A stretch of 43,103 nucleotides of DNA from CAVSVP01 sp963731125 (GCA_963731125.1 CAVSVP010000027.1:1-43103), one strand, 5' to 3'; numbered from the stretch's first letter, positions 1 to 7,957 are shown. Notes: generated from the sequence alone by a model not told the origin. Translations and numbers: made by a program.

Positions 1-119
1 CCTAGTTTAAACCCCTGCTCAATCCAGGCGCGCATGCCATACCAGCAGGCCGGTGCGGCGACCGGTGGCAAATCGCTCAGTAGCAGCCACGGTTCCTGAT
101 GTCCGCTCCCCCAGTAGCC
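1..119 (-). pseudogene. IS4-type DDE transposase, C-terminal fragment running off the window edge
   Basis: Read on the minus strand from 119 towards 1, one frame stays open to the window edge and contains EPWLLLSDLPP followed by WYGMRAWIEQGFK. The spacing Y..R..IE..FK matches the YREK signature of IS4-superfamily DDE transposases, whose Glu is the third catalytic acid. The upstream part is missing: the reading frame is cut at 113-120, where the ISAs1-family element has inserted, and no continuation is found on the other side at 2335. It is therefore a broken gene. Family assignment is by motif only; exact IS identity is unknown. Confidence 0.55.
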
Positions 120-146
120 TGTAGGGCAATCGCGCTATGTGAGTTG

Positions 147-162
147 AGAGGCTGTTGGAAAA
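147..162. repeat. Subterminal inverted repeat of ISAs1 element 1 (partner 1135-1150)
   Basis: AGAGGCTGTTGGAAAA at 147-162 is the exact 16-bp reverse complement of 1135-1150. The right arm lies inside the last codons of the transposase gene. Before IS1 inserted, the arms would have been about 60 bp apart, so the transcript could have formed a stem at the gene end. It may be a terminator or a leftover of an older end; its function is not shown. Confidence 0.7.
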
Positions 163-282
163 TACCCTGGCGCGCAAGCTAATGCGGTAGTGTTTTAGCT
201 TTGTTGTTTTTATAAAATAATCAACTATCATATTTTGAATTCAAGATGTCAAATTAGCAGAATTTAAACTCAGAAATTTATT

Positions 283-570
283 ATGGTATTAGAACCAATT
301 AAATGCCCAAGTTGCGGTGGTATCGATGTTGGTAAACATGGAAAAACGACCAATGGAAAACAACGCTTTCTTTGCAAAGAAAGCGACTGCGAAGAAAAGA
401 CATTTATTCGAGATTATTCAGAGAAAGGTCGCTTGCCAGAAGTCAAGCGAAAAATCATTGAGATGGCCGTAAACGGGAGCGGCATTCGTGAGACGGCCCG
501 GGTATTGGATATAAGTACAGCGACGGTAATTAATGAATTAAAAAAAAGGAACCTGAATTGCAATCGGTGA
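283..570 (+). CDS. insA: IS1 protein InsA (first frame)
   Basis: A 95-residue protein with an N-terminal zinc-finger-like CPSCGG...C pattern (residues 8-36) and a helix-turn-helix region near residues 60-90, as in IS1 InsA. InsA binds the IS ends and represses transposition when made alone. The frame ends 13 bases after insB opens. A run of eight A at 539-547, just before the end, allows a -1 slip (A AAA AAA) that continues into the insB frame with KEPELQSVNQ, giving the InsAB' transposase. This is the usual IS1 expression mechanism; here it is inferred from the sequence. Confidence 0.9.
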   Translation: MVLEPIKCPSCGGIDVGKHGKTTNGKQRFLCKESDCEEKTFIRDYSEKGRLPEVKRKIIEMAVNGSGIRETARVLDISTATVINELKKRNLNCNR

Positions 571-1058
571 ATCAGGCCATTTTAGATATACACTCGCCTG
601 AGCAGATTGTTGTGGATATTATAAAAATAGATGAAAATAATGAGGTTAATGATCAAGAAATAGAGGTTGAAATGGATGAAATGTGGAGTTATGTGGGAAG
701 TAAAGCGAATCAAAGATGGCTATGGCATGCCATAGATCGAGCCACTGGCGACGTGCTGGCTTATGTATTCGGGCGCCGCAAGGATGAGGTCTTTCTTAAA
801 TTAAAGGATTTATTGGAACCGTTTGGAATCACCCGTTTTTACACCGACGATTGGGGTTCTTATGGGCGTTATCTAGATCCTGAAAAGCATGTTATCGGGA
901 AACGGAACACGCAGAAGATAGAGCGGAAACATTTAACGCTACGTACCCGTATTAAGCGGCTCGTCCGCAAAACCATTTGCTTCTCGAAATCAAAACAAAT
1001 GCACGATATCGTCATCGGGTTGTTTGTGAATCGTTATGAGTTTGGCATCCCTATTTAA
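558..1058 (+). CDS. insB: IS1 transposase part InsB (reached by -1 frameshift)
   Basis: A 166-residue frame holding the catalytic DDE domain of IS1: EMDEMWSY (first Asp), YTDDWGSY (second Asp) and IERKHLTLRTRIKRL (Glu with the following Arg/Lys). It lies in the -1 frame relative to insA and has no good ribosome binding site, as expected if it is made only as an InsAB' fusion after slipping on the A-run near 540-547. Length and all catalytic residues look complete. It has no link to neighbouring catabolic genes. Confidence 0.9.
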   Translation: MQSVNQAILDIHSPEQIVVDIIKIDENNEVNDQEIEVEMDEMWSYVGSKANQRWLWHAIDRATGDVLAYVFGRRKDEVFLKLKDLLEPFGITRFYTDDWGSYGRYLDPEKHVIGKRNTQKIERKHLTLRTRIKRLVRKTICFSKSKQMHDIVIGLFVNRYEFGIPI

Positions 1059-1127
1059 AATCTATAAACAACAAAGTTAAAACACTACCGCTAATGCGTT
1101 GATTTAAAATGCTCCGAAATCGTTCGA

Positions 1128-2246
1128 TCAGGGGTTTTCCAACAGCCTCTGAGGCCCGAAGATGAGATGGGTGCGGTAATCATCGTTCAGTGAAGCGCGC
1201 AGCTGACGACGTCGCAGGCTATCCTTAGCGGGGCCGTTATGGCGTATCCCGTTGAGCGCCATCCGCCGGATCAGGGCAAGGGTTTCGGGCGCGTGATGTT
1301 GGCGTGTCCGATTGGCATCCTCGCCGAACTGCACGTCCAGTATCCAATGCTGACCATTCTCGGTATCCCAGTGGCGGCGCACGGCGTCGGCAAAGCACGC
1401 CGGATCGGTCAGTGAGCACCGGTAATAGCGGTATTCGGTCGTCGTTGCCTCGCCGATGATTCGGGTCGATTCGCCGCGACCGACCGCTTGCAGTCCGGCC
1501 CACTCGGGTGGTTGCTCCAGCCAGGCAATCTCGTCACTCAGGGCGTAGCGGCGGATTTCAATTCGACCATGGTCTTTGGCTACCGTCTCCTGCTGGGGCA
1601 AGCGGCCCTGGGCCGTTTCCGTGTCTAGCCATAAGCGCACGTCGTCATGCAGACCCGGGTGGTTGTCCTTCAGAGCCAGGATGTAGTCCGCACCCGCGTC
1701 GATCACGTCCTGGGCAATGGCTTTCTGACAGCCCATCGCATCGATCGTAACCACCGCCCCTTGCACATCCAGCAGTGATAGCAATTCCGGCATCACCGTA
1801 ATTTCATTGGTTTTGTCCGCCACCGCCTGCGGCGTAAGGACTAAGCGAGCTTTCGCCGCATAGGCGCTGACCAGGTGAACCGCTTGCTCGCCTACTCGAC
1901 TACCCCGCAACCGCTTACCGTCCAGGCACACCGGTTCACCGGCTAAACTCGGGATAGCGACTTCCACCCACCGCAACAACGCGTCGGTAAATGCCCCCGG
2001 CGCCAGGCGTCCCAACACGTCACTGAGCGTATCATGCGACGGAATGCCATTCGGCAGTTCCAAGAACTCTCGCAACCAGTCCTCCTTTTGCTTGCCAAAT
2101 TCCTCCATCCCTACCCAGTCTTCAATTCCACTGAGCACGGCACAACATACGAGCATGAGAATGTCATTCAGTTTGTGTAGCTTGTTTCGGGTTTCCCGGC
2201 GGGGGTCAGGCAGCTCGGCAAAATAGGGGCGGGGATCAGACAGCAT
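1128..2246 (-). CDS. ISAs1-family transposase, full length
   Basis: A 372-residue transposase (DDE_Tnp_ISAS1 type). The N-terminus PRPYFAELPDPRRETRNKLHKL is the usual start of the family. Catalytic motifs are VTIDAMGCQ (about residue 165), KDHGRIEIRRY (about 225) and WDTENGQHWILDVQFGEDA (about 293-311), which carry the expected Asp, HGR.E.R and Glu signatures. The ATG at 2246 has a GGAGGT site about 6 bases upstream. The gene ends in the 16-bp inverted repeat described at 147-162. IS1 inserted 39 bp beyond its stop and does not break it. Confidence 0.95.
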   Translation of the reverse strand: MLSDPRPYFAELPDPRRETRNKLHKLNDILMLVCCAVLSGIEDWVGMEEFGKQKEDWLREFLELPNGIPSHDTLSDVLGRLAPGAFTDALLRWVEVAIPSLAGEPVCLDGKRLRGSRVGEQAVHLVSAYAAKARLVLTPQAVADKTNEITVMPELLSLLDVQGAVVTIDAMGCQKAIAQDVIDAGADYILALKDNHPGLHDDVRLWLDTETAQGRLPQQETVAKDHGRIEIRRYALSDEIAWLEQPPEWAGLQAVGRGESTRIIGEATTTEYRYYRCSLTDPACFADAVRRHWDTENGQHWILDVQFGEDANRTRQHHAPETLALIRRMALNGIRHNGPAKDSLRRRQLRASLNDDYRTHLIFGPQRLLENP

Positions 2247-2334
2247 CGGTTACCTCCTCAACATCAGCATGCCTCCCAACATTACCTGCCTCCTCTGTCA
2301 AGAGCTATATAGCGCGATTGCCCTACAGTAGCCT

Positions 2335-2465
2335 GAGGGTCGATTCAAAGTACAGATAATTTTATGCTATCATAAAGTTATCGAACAGCTTTGACTAACC
2401 TATTGAACGATCGGAGCCCCCCTTGATGGCCTATCACAGTCTAGTGCATTATTTATCCGAGTTAA
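2335..2465. mobile_element. Solo left-end fragment (131 bp) of ISAs1 element 2
   Basis: The 131 bp starting GAGGGTCGATTCAAAG are nearly identical to 3302-3431, the left end of the decayed element at 3302-4568, including the start of its transposase (ATGGCCTATCACAG). Similarity ends abruptly at GAGTTA (2460-2465). The fragment begins immediately after the right target duplication of ISAs1 element 1. It is a truncated second copy, left by a deletion or incomplete transposition. Confidence 0.9.
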
Positions 2466-2531
2466 TATTATTATCGTTGACCATGTAACTCAGGTCATAC
2501 GATTCCGACATAGTGATTTTGGAGGTTGCTC

Positions 2532-3260
2532 ATGTCCACCACGTCCAACCCCCCGAACCCCCGACAAAACCATCTGCTCGCCGTTCTGCCCGAATCTGAA
2601 CGCGCGCGCCTGTTTACTCACCTGGAATGGGTCCCGCTGCCGCTTGGTGAGGCTCTGTACGAGTCTGGGGATCGGTTGAATCATGTCTATTTTCCTACCA
2701 CCGCCATTGTGTCCCTGCTGTACGTCATGGAGAATGGCGCGTCCGCCGAAATCGCCGTGGTCGGTAACGAGGGCATGGTGGGCATCGCCGTGTTCATGGG
2801 CGGGGAAAGCATGCCGAACCGGGCCGTAGTGCAAAGTGGGGGCCACGCCTATCGGTTGAAGGGATCGTTGCTCAAGCAGGCATTCAACCGCCCCGGGGCG
2901 TTGCAGCATTTGTTGCTGCGCTACACTCAGGCCCTGCTGACCCAGATGGCGCAGACCGCTGTCTGCAATCGCCACCATTCGGTGGACCAGCAACTCTGTC
3001 GCTGGCTGCTGCTCAGTCTCGACCGGTTGCCCGTGAACGAGCTGTGCATGACCCAGGAACTGATCGCCAACATGCTGGGGGTACGGCGCGAGGGTGTGAC
3101 CGAGGCCGCCGGCAAATTGCAAAGGGTCGGCTTGATTCGCTACAGCCGGGGGCACATCACCGTGCTGGATCGACCAGGTCTAGAAGCGCGGGTTTGCGAG
3201 TGCTACGAAGTTGTCAGCAAAGAGTTCCGCCGCCTGCTCCCCGACGTGATCGCGGAGTGA
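2532..3260 (+). CDS. Crp/Fnr-family transcription regulator
   Basis: A 242-residue protein with an N-terminal cyclic-nucleotide-binding-like beta barrel (about residues 15-140, GEALYESGDRLNHVYFP and VVGNEGMVGI) and a C-terminal winged helix (about 170-230, TQELIANMLGVRREGVTEAAGKLQ). The canonical Arg-Ser cAMP pocket of CRP and the Fnr cysteines are not evident, so its signal is unknown. The ATG at 2532 is preferred over a TTG at 2526 because GGAGG at 2521-2525 then lies 6 bases away. A paralogue lies at 4816-5526; the two were split by an IS. Targets are unknown. Confidence 0.88.
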   Translation: MSTTSNPPNPRQNHLLAVLPESERARLFTHLEWVPLPLGEALYESGDRLNHVYFPTTAIVSLLYVMENGASAEIAVVGNEGMVGIAVFMGGESMPNRAVVQSGGHAYRLKGSLLKQAFNRPGALQHLLLRYTQALLTQMAQTAVCNRHHSVDQQLCRWLLLSLDRLPVNELCMTQELIANMLGVRREGVTEAAGKLQRVGLIRYSRGHITVLDRPGLEARVCECYEVVSKEFRRLLPDVIAE

Positions 3261-3301
3261 TCCGCTCCAAGCTGTGGCTCATTTCGCCCCCCGAAGGCCG
3301 G

Positions 3302-4568
3302 GAGGGTCGATTCAAAGTACAGATAATTTTATGCTATCATAAAGTTATCGAACAGCTTTGACTAACCTATTGAACGATCGGAGCCCCCCTTGATGGCCTA
3401 TCACAGGCTAGTGCATTATTTATCCGAGTTAGCAGACCCGCGTCATGCGAAAGGCATTCGCCCTGTGCAGTTGTCGAGCGTAACGATGATGGTAATGGCG
3501 ATGCTATGCGGGCGAACGAGCCTGAAAGGGATCGCGCGCTTTGCGCGCACCCATGTGCAAGCGCTGGCCGAGGTGATCCCGTTACCGCGCGATAAAGCGC
3601 CCTCCTACAGTACGTTGCAACGCTTGAGCCAGCAGCTGTCGAGCGAGGGTTTGTGTAGGCAGTTCAATCGCTGGATGCCGCAGTACGCGCAGGCCGAGAC
3701 GATCGCTATGGATGGCAAGCGTATCACCCGCACCTTCCCACCCAAGGAAGGCGAGAAACAACGTGTTACCTCGCTGGTGTCGTTTTTTAGTCATCCTCGT
3801 CAGCTGATCTGCGGCGTCGGTAAGCTGGACAATGATAAGCCCAGCGAAATCGACGTGGTGCAAGCATTGATCGGCACGCTGCGGATCGAGCGTTCGGTGT
3901 TCACTCTGGATGCGCTGCCTTGCCAAAAAAACCGGTGGCCCAGATTACTGCCCAGGGCCACGGCTACCTCATCCCCGTCAAAGGCAATCAACCGACGCTC
4001 CCTAAGCGCCTCGCGCGGACGGCGCAGAATGCAGCGACGGCGGCCTGGAGTTGGCGCCAAAGCGGCCATGGTCATGATACCCGTTGTCGGCGCACATGCT
4101 GGCCGGCCGCGGCGGCGATGAAGGCGCAATGGCCGGGGCTGGAGCAGTCTATCAGCGTTCGGCGGCAGGGCGAGCGGGACGGTAAACCCTTCGACAACCC
4201 CACGTATTACATCACCCGCGAGCCATTCAGGGCGTGGCGCTTGGCGCAGCGTGTTCGGGGTCATCGCAAGCTCGAAAACACCCTGCACTGGACTAAAGAT
4301 GTCGTCTTGCAGGAAGATGATGGTGGCTTGGTGGACTCACCAGCGGCGGCTAATATGGCGCTGATCCGCAACATGAGCTTCAATTTGCTGGTGATGACCG
4401 GGTAGCGATCGATCAGCGAAGGGATCAGTGCCATGGGCGAGCAGGTCGGGAAACTCTGGCAGATCATCAGTCAGCCGAGCCGAACACCGCTGAAGCGCTA
4501 ACAGGTTAGCGATGCATGTCGGATAATATTATAATTTTAAATGGTTTTTTTACTTTGAATCGACCCTC
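3302..4568 (+). mobile_element. ISAs1-family insertion sequence (element 2), decayed
   Basis: The terminal inverted repeats are GAGGGTCGATTCAAAGTA at 3302-3319 and the complement at 4551-4568. They are flanked by the direct repeat CCGAAGGCCGG at 3291-3301 and 4569-4579; the exact boundary is ambiguous by one or two bases. The 1267-bp length fits the family. The transposase frame inside is broken. The insertion lies in the spacer between two tandem Crp/Fnr-type genes. A 131-bp solo end of the same element lies at 2335-2465. Confidence 0.92.
3393..4501 (+). pseudogene. ISAs1-family transposase of element 2, frameshifted and with an internal stop
   Basis: The first part (3393 to about 3932) reads MAYHRLVHYLSELADPRHAK...TIAMDGKRITRTF. 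The reading then has to move to the -1 frame at a run of seven A to continue KPVAQITAQGHGYLIPVKGN...HRKLENTLHWTKDVVLQEDD, which holds the family's C-terminal catalytic signature. The shift falls exactly on A AAA AAC (3926-3932), a classical -1 slippery heptamer, so programmed slipping is possible. However, the shifted frame meets an in-frame TAG at 4403-4405, after which 31 more codons of family-like sequence run to TAA at 4499-4501. That favours decay. ATG 3393 is chosen over TTG 3390. Confidence 0.85.
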
Positions 4569-4815
4569 CCGAAGGCCGGCGGTGCCGAACGGATAGACAT
4601 TGTGCGCTATGTTTACCAGCGCACAGACAGCGCAAATTTCGGCTTATTGTTAATAGGAGACGGACCTTGGTTCTTCGTTGAGGCGAGTACGGCCAGGAGC
4701 CATCGAACTGAGCCGCGATCGAAAGGAACACTGTCTTGATCCAGCAAAGTCACCGCTCGACAGTGGGATTTTTTACCTCAACTCATTCCTTGTGATACAG
4801 AGGGAGGTAACACGA

Positions 4816-5526
4816 ATGCTACCCGCGAAGACTCCAGCTTTCTTTGTCAATCGTCTACTGGCCGCCCTGCCCAGCCAAGAGCGGCAACAGGTTCTGGCGA
4901 GTTGCGAATCCGTCGAGCTGCACTTTGGCGAGGTTATCAACGAACCCGGCGAGCCGATTCGCCATGTTTACTTCCCCACCGACAGCTTCATTTCCCTGGT
5001 GACCTCGCCCGATAATCACGCCGGCCTGGAGGTGGGACTGGTCGGGCATGAAGGGATGATCGGGACTCCCCTCATTTTGGGGGTTGAGGTGACGCTGCTG
5101 CGCACCATTGTGCAGGGCGCGGGTCCCGCGTGGCGTATGACTCCTGAGCGATTTCGTGAGGTACTCGGACAGAGCAGCGCACTGCAAACGACCCTCAACC
5201 GCTATCTGTACGTGTTGATGAACCAGTTCGCATACATGGTCGCCTGCAGCCGCTTCCATATGGTGGAGGCGCGCCTTGCCCGCTGGTTGTTGATGACCCA
5301 GGATCGGGCGCACTCGGACCACTTCCATGTCACCCAAGAATTTCTGGCCTTCATGTTGGGGGTACGCCGCGTTGGCATCACCAAGGCGGCGAGTGCGCTA
5401 CAACAGCGTAAACTGATTTGCTATAGCCGTGGAGATATCACGGTTCTCGACCGCGCAGGTCTGAAATCCGCCGCCTGTGGTTGTTACGAGGCCGCGGAAG
5501 CCATTTATGACCGGATCTTGGGCTAA
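4816..5526 (+). CDS. Crp/Fnr-family transcription regulator (paralogue of 2532-3260)
   Basis: A 236-residue protein with the same architecture as the neighbour at 2532: a sensor barrel (residues 8-130, HFGEVINEPGEPIRHVYFP and LVGHEGMIGTPL) and a C-terminal helix-turn-helix (about 165-225, TQEFLAFMLGVRRVGITKAAS). The two share motif spacing throughout, including NR.L......Q.A....C and GLI/LICYSRG.ITVLDR.GL, which indicates an old tandem duplication. ATG 4816 is chosen because AGGGAGG lies at 4801-4807; the frame is open upstream without a site. The 247 bp before it (4569-4815) hold no gene. Signal and targets are unknown. Confidence 0.88.
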   Translation: MLPAKTPAFFVNRLLAALPSQERQQVLASCESVELHFGEVINEPGEPIRHVYFPTDSFISLVTSPDNHAGLEVGLVGHEGMIGTPLILGVEVTLLRTIVQGAGPAWRMTPERFREVLGQSSALQTTLNRYLYVLMNQFAYMVACSRFHMVEARLARWLLMTQDRAHSDHFHVTQEFLAFMLGVRRVGITKAASALQQRKLICYSRGDITVLDRAGLKSAACGCYEAAEAIYDRILG

Positions 5527-5690
5527 GGCGATTTCCGATCAAGAAAAAGTCGCATTATAATGCTGTCCAAGAGGTAATTGACCATTTATTAGTCCCGACC
5601 CTAAGAGAGGCCCTCTGTGGCAAAGCCGACGCCGTTATCGCGCCCGCAACTGAGGGACGTGCGTATTCCAGCGAATTCGGCCACCTATTC

Positions 5691-5796
5691 CATCGGTCGG
5701 AGCACCGATGATCGCTATTCGTTTCTCCACTAATGATGTGGGTTTTTCATGATGGCACTCCTCTCCCGTGTTTCATATCGTATTGACAGTTATGGG
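5691..5796 (-). pseudogene. Remnant of an arginase gene: upstream region and first ~20 codons
   Basis: This stretch is about 85 percent identical by eye to 20712-20816, the leader and first codons of the intact arginase gene, including the ribosome-binding region and ATG (ATGAAAAACCCACATCATTAG). One A fewer in the A-run shifts the frame and creates a stop after six codons. Similarity ends at CATCGGTCGG, at the VGAGRRGG coding region. Further left (5527-5690) I see no gene. It is a dead 5' fragment. Confidence 0.85.
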
Positions 5797-6018
5797 ATCG
5801 CCGGTGCTCCCTCATCCGCTCGCTGCCCTAGATAACGCAGCCCAAGTCGATGCCGATCACGCCACCGCGCAACATCGCGCGAGCGACCTGCGGTATCCCG
5901 CAGGTACCCTTGGTCACGCCGAAGACTTTGATGCCGGAATTCCGGCAAGTCGTGACAACCGTTCTTACGTGTTGCGCTCGATTTTCTTGAGATCGATGGT
6001 GACTTGAGATCCGGACAT
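5797..6018 (-). pseudogene. Chimeric remnant: ornithine racemase 5' end joined to an NhaC-carrier scrap
   Basis: From ATG at 6018 the minus strand reads MSGSQVTIDLKKIERNT, then in another frame SGIKVFGVTKGTCGIPQVARAML and GGVIGID. This matches the first ~57 residues of the Orr-like protein at 29971-31857 (GVTKATCGMPQVARAMLRGG), including the PLP lysine region. At about 5838 it switches to ~40 bp matching 20997-21034, the membrane part of the dead NhaC-type gene, and then to the arginase remnant at 5691-5796. A frameshift separates the first codons from the rest. It is a recombination product and not a gene. Confidence 0.82.
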
Positions 6019-6056
6019 GGAATTTACCCTCCCATGAACGTCGATCCGTCCAAGCC

Positions 6057-7307
6057 TCAGGCTTCGTAAAGCAGGCCTTCGGGATCGATCTCCGGTTGGC
6101 GTCCGGCAACGAGGTCCGCAACGAATTTGCCCGATCCGCAGGACATGGTCCAGCCGACGTGACCATGGCCCACGTTCAGGTAAAAATTGTCGTAGCGGGC
6201 GTGTCCCAGAATCGGCACCGAACTCGGGGTCATAGGCCGCAGACCCGCCCAGTACTCTGGCTGACTGTAATCACCGCCTTTCGGGAAGAGTTCCTTCGCC
6301 GTTGTGAGCAGAGACCCGAAATCTTTGGGCTGATAGCTGCAATCGTAACCGCTGAACTCGGCGGTGGCGGCGAATCGCAACCGGTTCCCCAAGCAGGAAT
6401 ACGCGACCAACTTGTCCTCGTCCGCGCCGCCGCGGCGCGGCGCGGCGCGATCCTCCCGGACGGGAACGGTGATCGAGTAGCCCTTGACTGGATAGATCGG
6501 CAGCCTGACGCCGATCCGTGCCGCCAGGAACGGGCTGTCGCAGCCCATGGCTAATACGAAGGCATCGGCGGCGAAAGTTCCCCGATCCGTGACGACCCGT
6601 GCAACCCGTCTGCCTTCGACTTCGATACCCGTGATGGTCGTGCGATAGGCAAACTCGACGCCTCTGTGCTCGGCGCACCAGGCTGCTAGCTGGCGACCGA
6701 ACTTGCAGGAATCGCCGGTCTGGTCCATGGGCGAGAAGATGCCGCCGGCCAGCTTGTCCTTTGCCGGTTCCAAGCCGGGATCGAGCCTGACTAGTCCATC
6801 CCGGTCCATCACTTCAATCTTCAGGCCGTTCTCCTCCAGAAGGCGCATACGCGCCGCCCCGTGTTCCAGGCTTTTCTGGGAGCGGAAGAAATAAAGAACG
6901 CCTCGGTCCTTGGCGTCGTAATCGATCACGGTGTGGCTCACCAGCGCGTTCAGGCACTCTCGCGAGTACCTCGTGAGTCTGAGCTTGCGGAGCGTATTGA
7001 CGCGCGCTCGGGCATGGGTGCACTGGAAGAGAAACTTCCAGCACCACAACCACATCCGCGGGTCGATACGCGGCTTGACCTTGATGCCCAGGTCGCGCCG
7101 GTACAGCGACTTGAGAAAAACCTTCAGGGCGTCGGGGGAGGCCCAGGCATAGGAATCACCCGGGGTGACCAGGCCGGCGTTGCCGTAGCTGGCTTCGCTG
7201 GCGGCCTGTTCGTTGCGGTCGATGACGGTGGCCTCGAAGCCTTCCTCGGCGAGGTAATACGCCGTAGCAACGCCAACGACCCCACCGCCAAGCACCAGCA
7301 CCTTCAC
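6057..7307 (-). CDS. dadA: D-amino acid dehydrogenase, DadA type
   Basis: A 416-residue FAD-dependent oxidoreductase. The N-terminal dinucleotide fold is VLVLGGGVVGVATAYYLAEE (Gly7, Gly9, Gly12), followed by NAGLVTPG near residue 45 and a C-terminal FAD motif with GLRPMTPSSVPILG and NVGHGHVGWTMSCGSG, all typical of DadA. DadA deaminates D-alanine and other D-amino acids to oxo acids and passes electrons to quinone at the inner membrane. Start is GTG 7307, with GGAGG six bases upstream; it overlaps the stop of the preceding dehydrogenase fragment (GTGA). In this cluster it would use the D-alanine released by OrtA/OrtB, yielding pyruvate. Last intact gene of the minus-strand run. Confidence 0.9.
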   Translation of the reverse strand: MKVLVLGGGVVGVATAYYLAEEGFEATVIDRNEQAASEASYGNAGLVTPGDSYAWASPDALKVFLKSLYRRDLGIKVKPRIDPRMWLWCWKFLFQCTHARARVNTLRKLRLTRYSRECLNALVSHTVIDYDAKDRGVLYFFRSQKSLEHGAARMRLLEENGLKIEVMDRDGLVRLDPGLEPAKDKLAGGIFSPMDQTGDSCKFGRQLAAWCAEHRGVEFAYRTTITGIEVEGRRVARVVTDRGTFAADAFVLAMGCDSPFLAARIGVRLPIYPVKGYSITVPVREDRAAPRRGGADEDKLVAYSCLGNRLRFAATAEFSGYDCSYQPKDFGSLLTTAKELFPKGGDYSQPEYWAGLRPMTPSSVPILGHARYDNFYLNVGHGHVGWTMSCGSGKFVADLVAGRQPEIDPEGLLYEA

Positions 7308-7957
7308 GGGGAACCTCCGTGGCCCCGTTGCGTCGCGATGCTGCCGCGCAGAGTGATGTGTTTCACCCCCAGGAAGGCATCCAGGCCCCAGCGTCCCAGT
7401 TCCCGGCCGATTCCGCTGGCCTTGAAGCCGCCCCAGGCGTTTTGCGGAAAGATCACCTGCTGGGCGTTGATCCAGATGTGGCCGGCGTCGATGCTGGCGG
7501 CCACCCGTTCGGCCCGTTCCAGGTCTCCGCTGACCACGGTCCCCACCAGACCGTAGGCGCCGTCGTTGGCCACCTCGGTGTCGGCGAACACCAAGATGGG
7601 CGATTTGCCGCCCAGTGCCAATGAGAGCGGGATGCAGCGCGCCGCGGCGGCGCTCATCACCTTCGATCCTACGGCGTTGCTGCCGGTGAACGACAGCTCC
7701 AGCGGCGTGTACTCCGAGGTTTTGAGGACCACGGTACAACCTGCCGCCAGCGCCGGGGCGATCTCCCAGGCGTTGGTGACCAGCGGAAAGTTCCACGGCA
7801 CGATCATTCCCACCGCACCGAGCGGCTCGAACCGGGTCTTGCCGGTGTAGCCGGCATCGGGCAACGCAACCAGGCTGTTCTGGCGCTCGTCGAGTTGGGT
7901 GGCCAGCTCCGCGTAGTAGTCGAAGGTGGCGACGGCGTCACTCAAGTTTTTTGTCAA
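7304..7957 (-). pseudogene. Aldehyde dehydrogenase (KauB/betaine-aldehyde type), in-frame deleted
   Basis: The reading frame is open for 217 residues, but family members have about 490. It starts inside the family's N-terminal third (AVATFDYYAELA), keeps FEPLGAVGMIVPWNFPL and then jumps from TPLEL to SFTGSNAVGSKVM (roughly 50 residues missing). It jumps again from LGGKSPILVFAD to VANDGAYGLVGTVVSGDLERAE (roughly 190 missing), so the region holding the catalytic Cys is lost. Both losses keep the frame. The TTG/ACA start overlaps the gbuA stop and its end overlaps dadA by GTGA. A complete enzyme would oxidise guanidino- or aminobutyraldehyde; this one cannot be active as a dehydrogenase. Confidence 0.85.

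Larger units (their letters stand above)
186..1089 (+). mobile_element. IS1-family insertion sequence, intact, nested in ISAs1 element 1
   Basis: The element begins GGTAGTGTTTTAGCTTTGTTG at 186 and ends with the near-perfect complement at 1089. It is flanked by an 8-bp target duplication GCTAATGC at 178-185 and 1090-1097. Its 904 bp are somewhat longer than classical IS1 (about 770 bp). It carries the two overlapping frames insA and insB. Ends, duplication and both frames are intact, so it could still be active. Confidence 0.95.
121..2326 (-). mobile_element. ISAs1-family insertion sequence (element 1), interrupted by IS1
   Basis: The ends are an 18-bp perfect inverted repeat, GTAGGGCAATCGCGCTAT at 121-138 and its complement at 2309-2326. 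They are flanked by an identical 8-bp target duplication AGTAGCCT at 113-120 and 2327-2334. The element encodes an ISAs1-type transposase on the minus strand. An IS1 copy (186-1089) sits in its non-coding end downstream of the transposase stop, so the transposase is untouched and the element without IS1 would be about 1.3 kb, normal for the family. Both target duplications are still perfect, which suggests fairly recent moves. Confidence 0.9.

Noticed and set aside
7308..7796. Open frame extending dadA by about 160 residues to 7796 on the minus strand
   Set aside because: The extension is GC-rich out-of-frame reading of the aldehyde dehydrogenase fragment and has no DadA similarity; the DadA N-terminal FAD motif begins right at GTG 7307, which has a good ribosome site.
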